DNA from: Litorimonas cladophorae
GTDB lineage: Bacteria; Pseudomonadota; Alphaproteobacteria; Caulobacterales; Maricaulaceae
Direction: 5' to 3'
NCBI RefSeq assembly: GCF_014652455.1
Contig: NZ_BMYV01000002.1
Span: 835,075-899,074 of the forward strand
Length of the DNA: 64,000 nt
Shown here piece after piece: positions 63,941 through 64,000 of the stretch (position 1 is the stretch's first letter; each line of letters starts with the position of its first letter). The position numbers were made by a program, and so were the translations under genes. Under the pieces are notes generated by a model. The model worked only from the letters and a program-made list of their open reading frames with translations, was not told where the DNA came from and did not search any database.

Positions 63941-64000
63941 ATGGCAAAAGAGAAGTTTGAACGTAATAAGCCGCATGCGAACATCGGCACAATTGGTCAC
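63941..64000 (+). CDS. tuf: Elongation factor Tu, first 20 codons (cut by window edge)
   Basis: The visible 20 residues read MAKEKFERNKPHANIGTIGH, the standard EF-Tu N terminus up to the start of the P-loop region. The rest is outside the window. Its place after tRNA-Tyr and tRNA-Gly fits the tRNA-tufB type of locus. Confidence 0.95.
   Translation, partial: MAKEKFERNKPHANIGTIGH

Overview
The window is a chromosomal segment of an alphaproteobacterium, most likely of the Hyphomonadaceae/Maricaulales group (inference from gene content, not from any search). Pointers are the hemC-hemD-mic60-hemY operon, the ChvI/ChvG two-component pair, a DivL-type kinase with Tyr in the phosphoacceptor position, an EcfG-type stress promoter, the amgK-murU-addB-addA-trxA run, and an rlmB-tRNA-Tyr-tRNA-Gly-tuf end. 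No transposase, integrase, phage gene, CRISPR array or rRNA was seen. Most of the segment is core housekeeping DNA with small accessory inserts.

Layout. 1-12.8 kb: ftsE (cut by the left edge), a zinc-ribbon membrane protein, a large DUF4175-type protein, lptM-lysA, two tandem paralogous exported proteins of unknown role, a DUF1289 protein, argH facing a TlpA-like thioredoxin, a serine hydrolase and a DUF547 protein. 12.8-18.1 kb: an EF-hand protein, a small STAS-like protein, about 0.9 kb of gene-free DNA rich in strong hairpins, a phosphatase of the low-molecular-weight type, then an AT-richer islet with a 2-oxoglutarate/Fe(II) oxygenase facing a ribbon-helix-helix regulator. 18.1-24.6 kb: CIRCE-groES-groEL, an outer-membrane barrel, DUF2177, a lipoprotein, a cytochrome P450 and an AT-rich Sel1-like gene with a perfect inverted repeat touching its start codon.

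24.6-38.8 kb: yciI-tsaD facing hemC-hemD-mic60-hemY; yggT; chvI-chvG; an Lrp regulator facing an indoleamine 2,3-dioxygenase; then the PTS proteins EIIA-Man and HPr, a TonB-like lipoprotein and divL. The hprK gene usual between chvG and EIIA is not present. 38.9-51.5 kb: ferredoxin (minus), tsaE-amgK-murU-addB-addA as one chain of overlapping genes, trxA, an unknown gene with a peroxiredoxin-like gene, and folC-accD on the minus strand.

51.6-58.6 kb: the trp cluster. trpF, trpB and trpA are all on the minus strand, but trpB and trpA are separated by about 2.2 kb. That gap holds a low-GC gene coupled to trpB, a 29-base copy of the trpA start, and three exported proteins resembling a pilin subunit, a pilus-chaperone domain and an unknown partner. 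I regard this broken trpBA pair, with its leftover trpA start, as the most interesting local event. 58.6-64 kb: a DUF1328 micro-protein behind a clear EcfG promoter, rpoN, two DUF805 genes around a DUF1295 gene, rlmB, two tRNAs and the first 20 codons of tuf.
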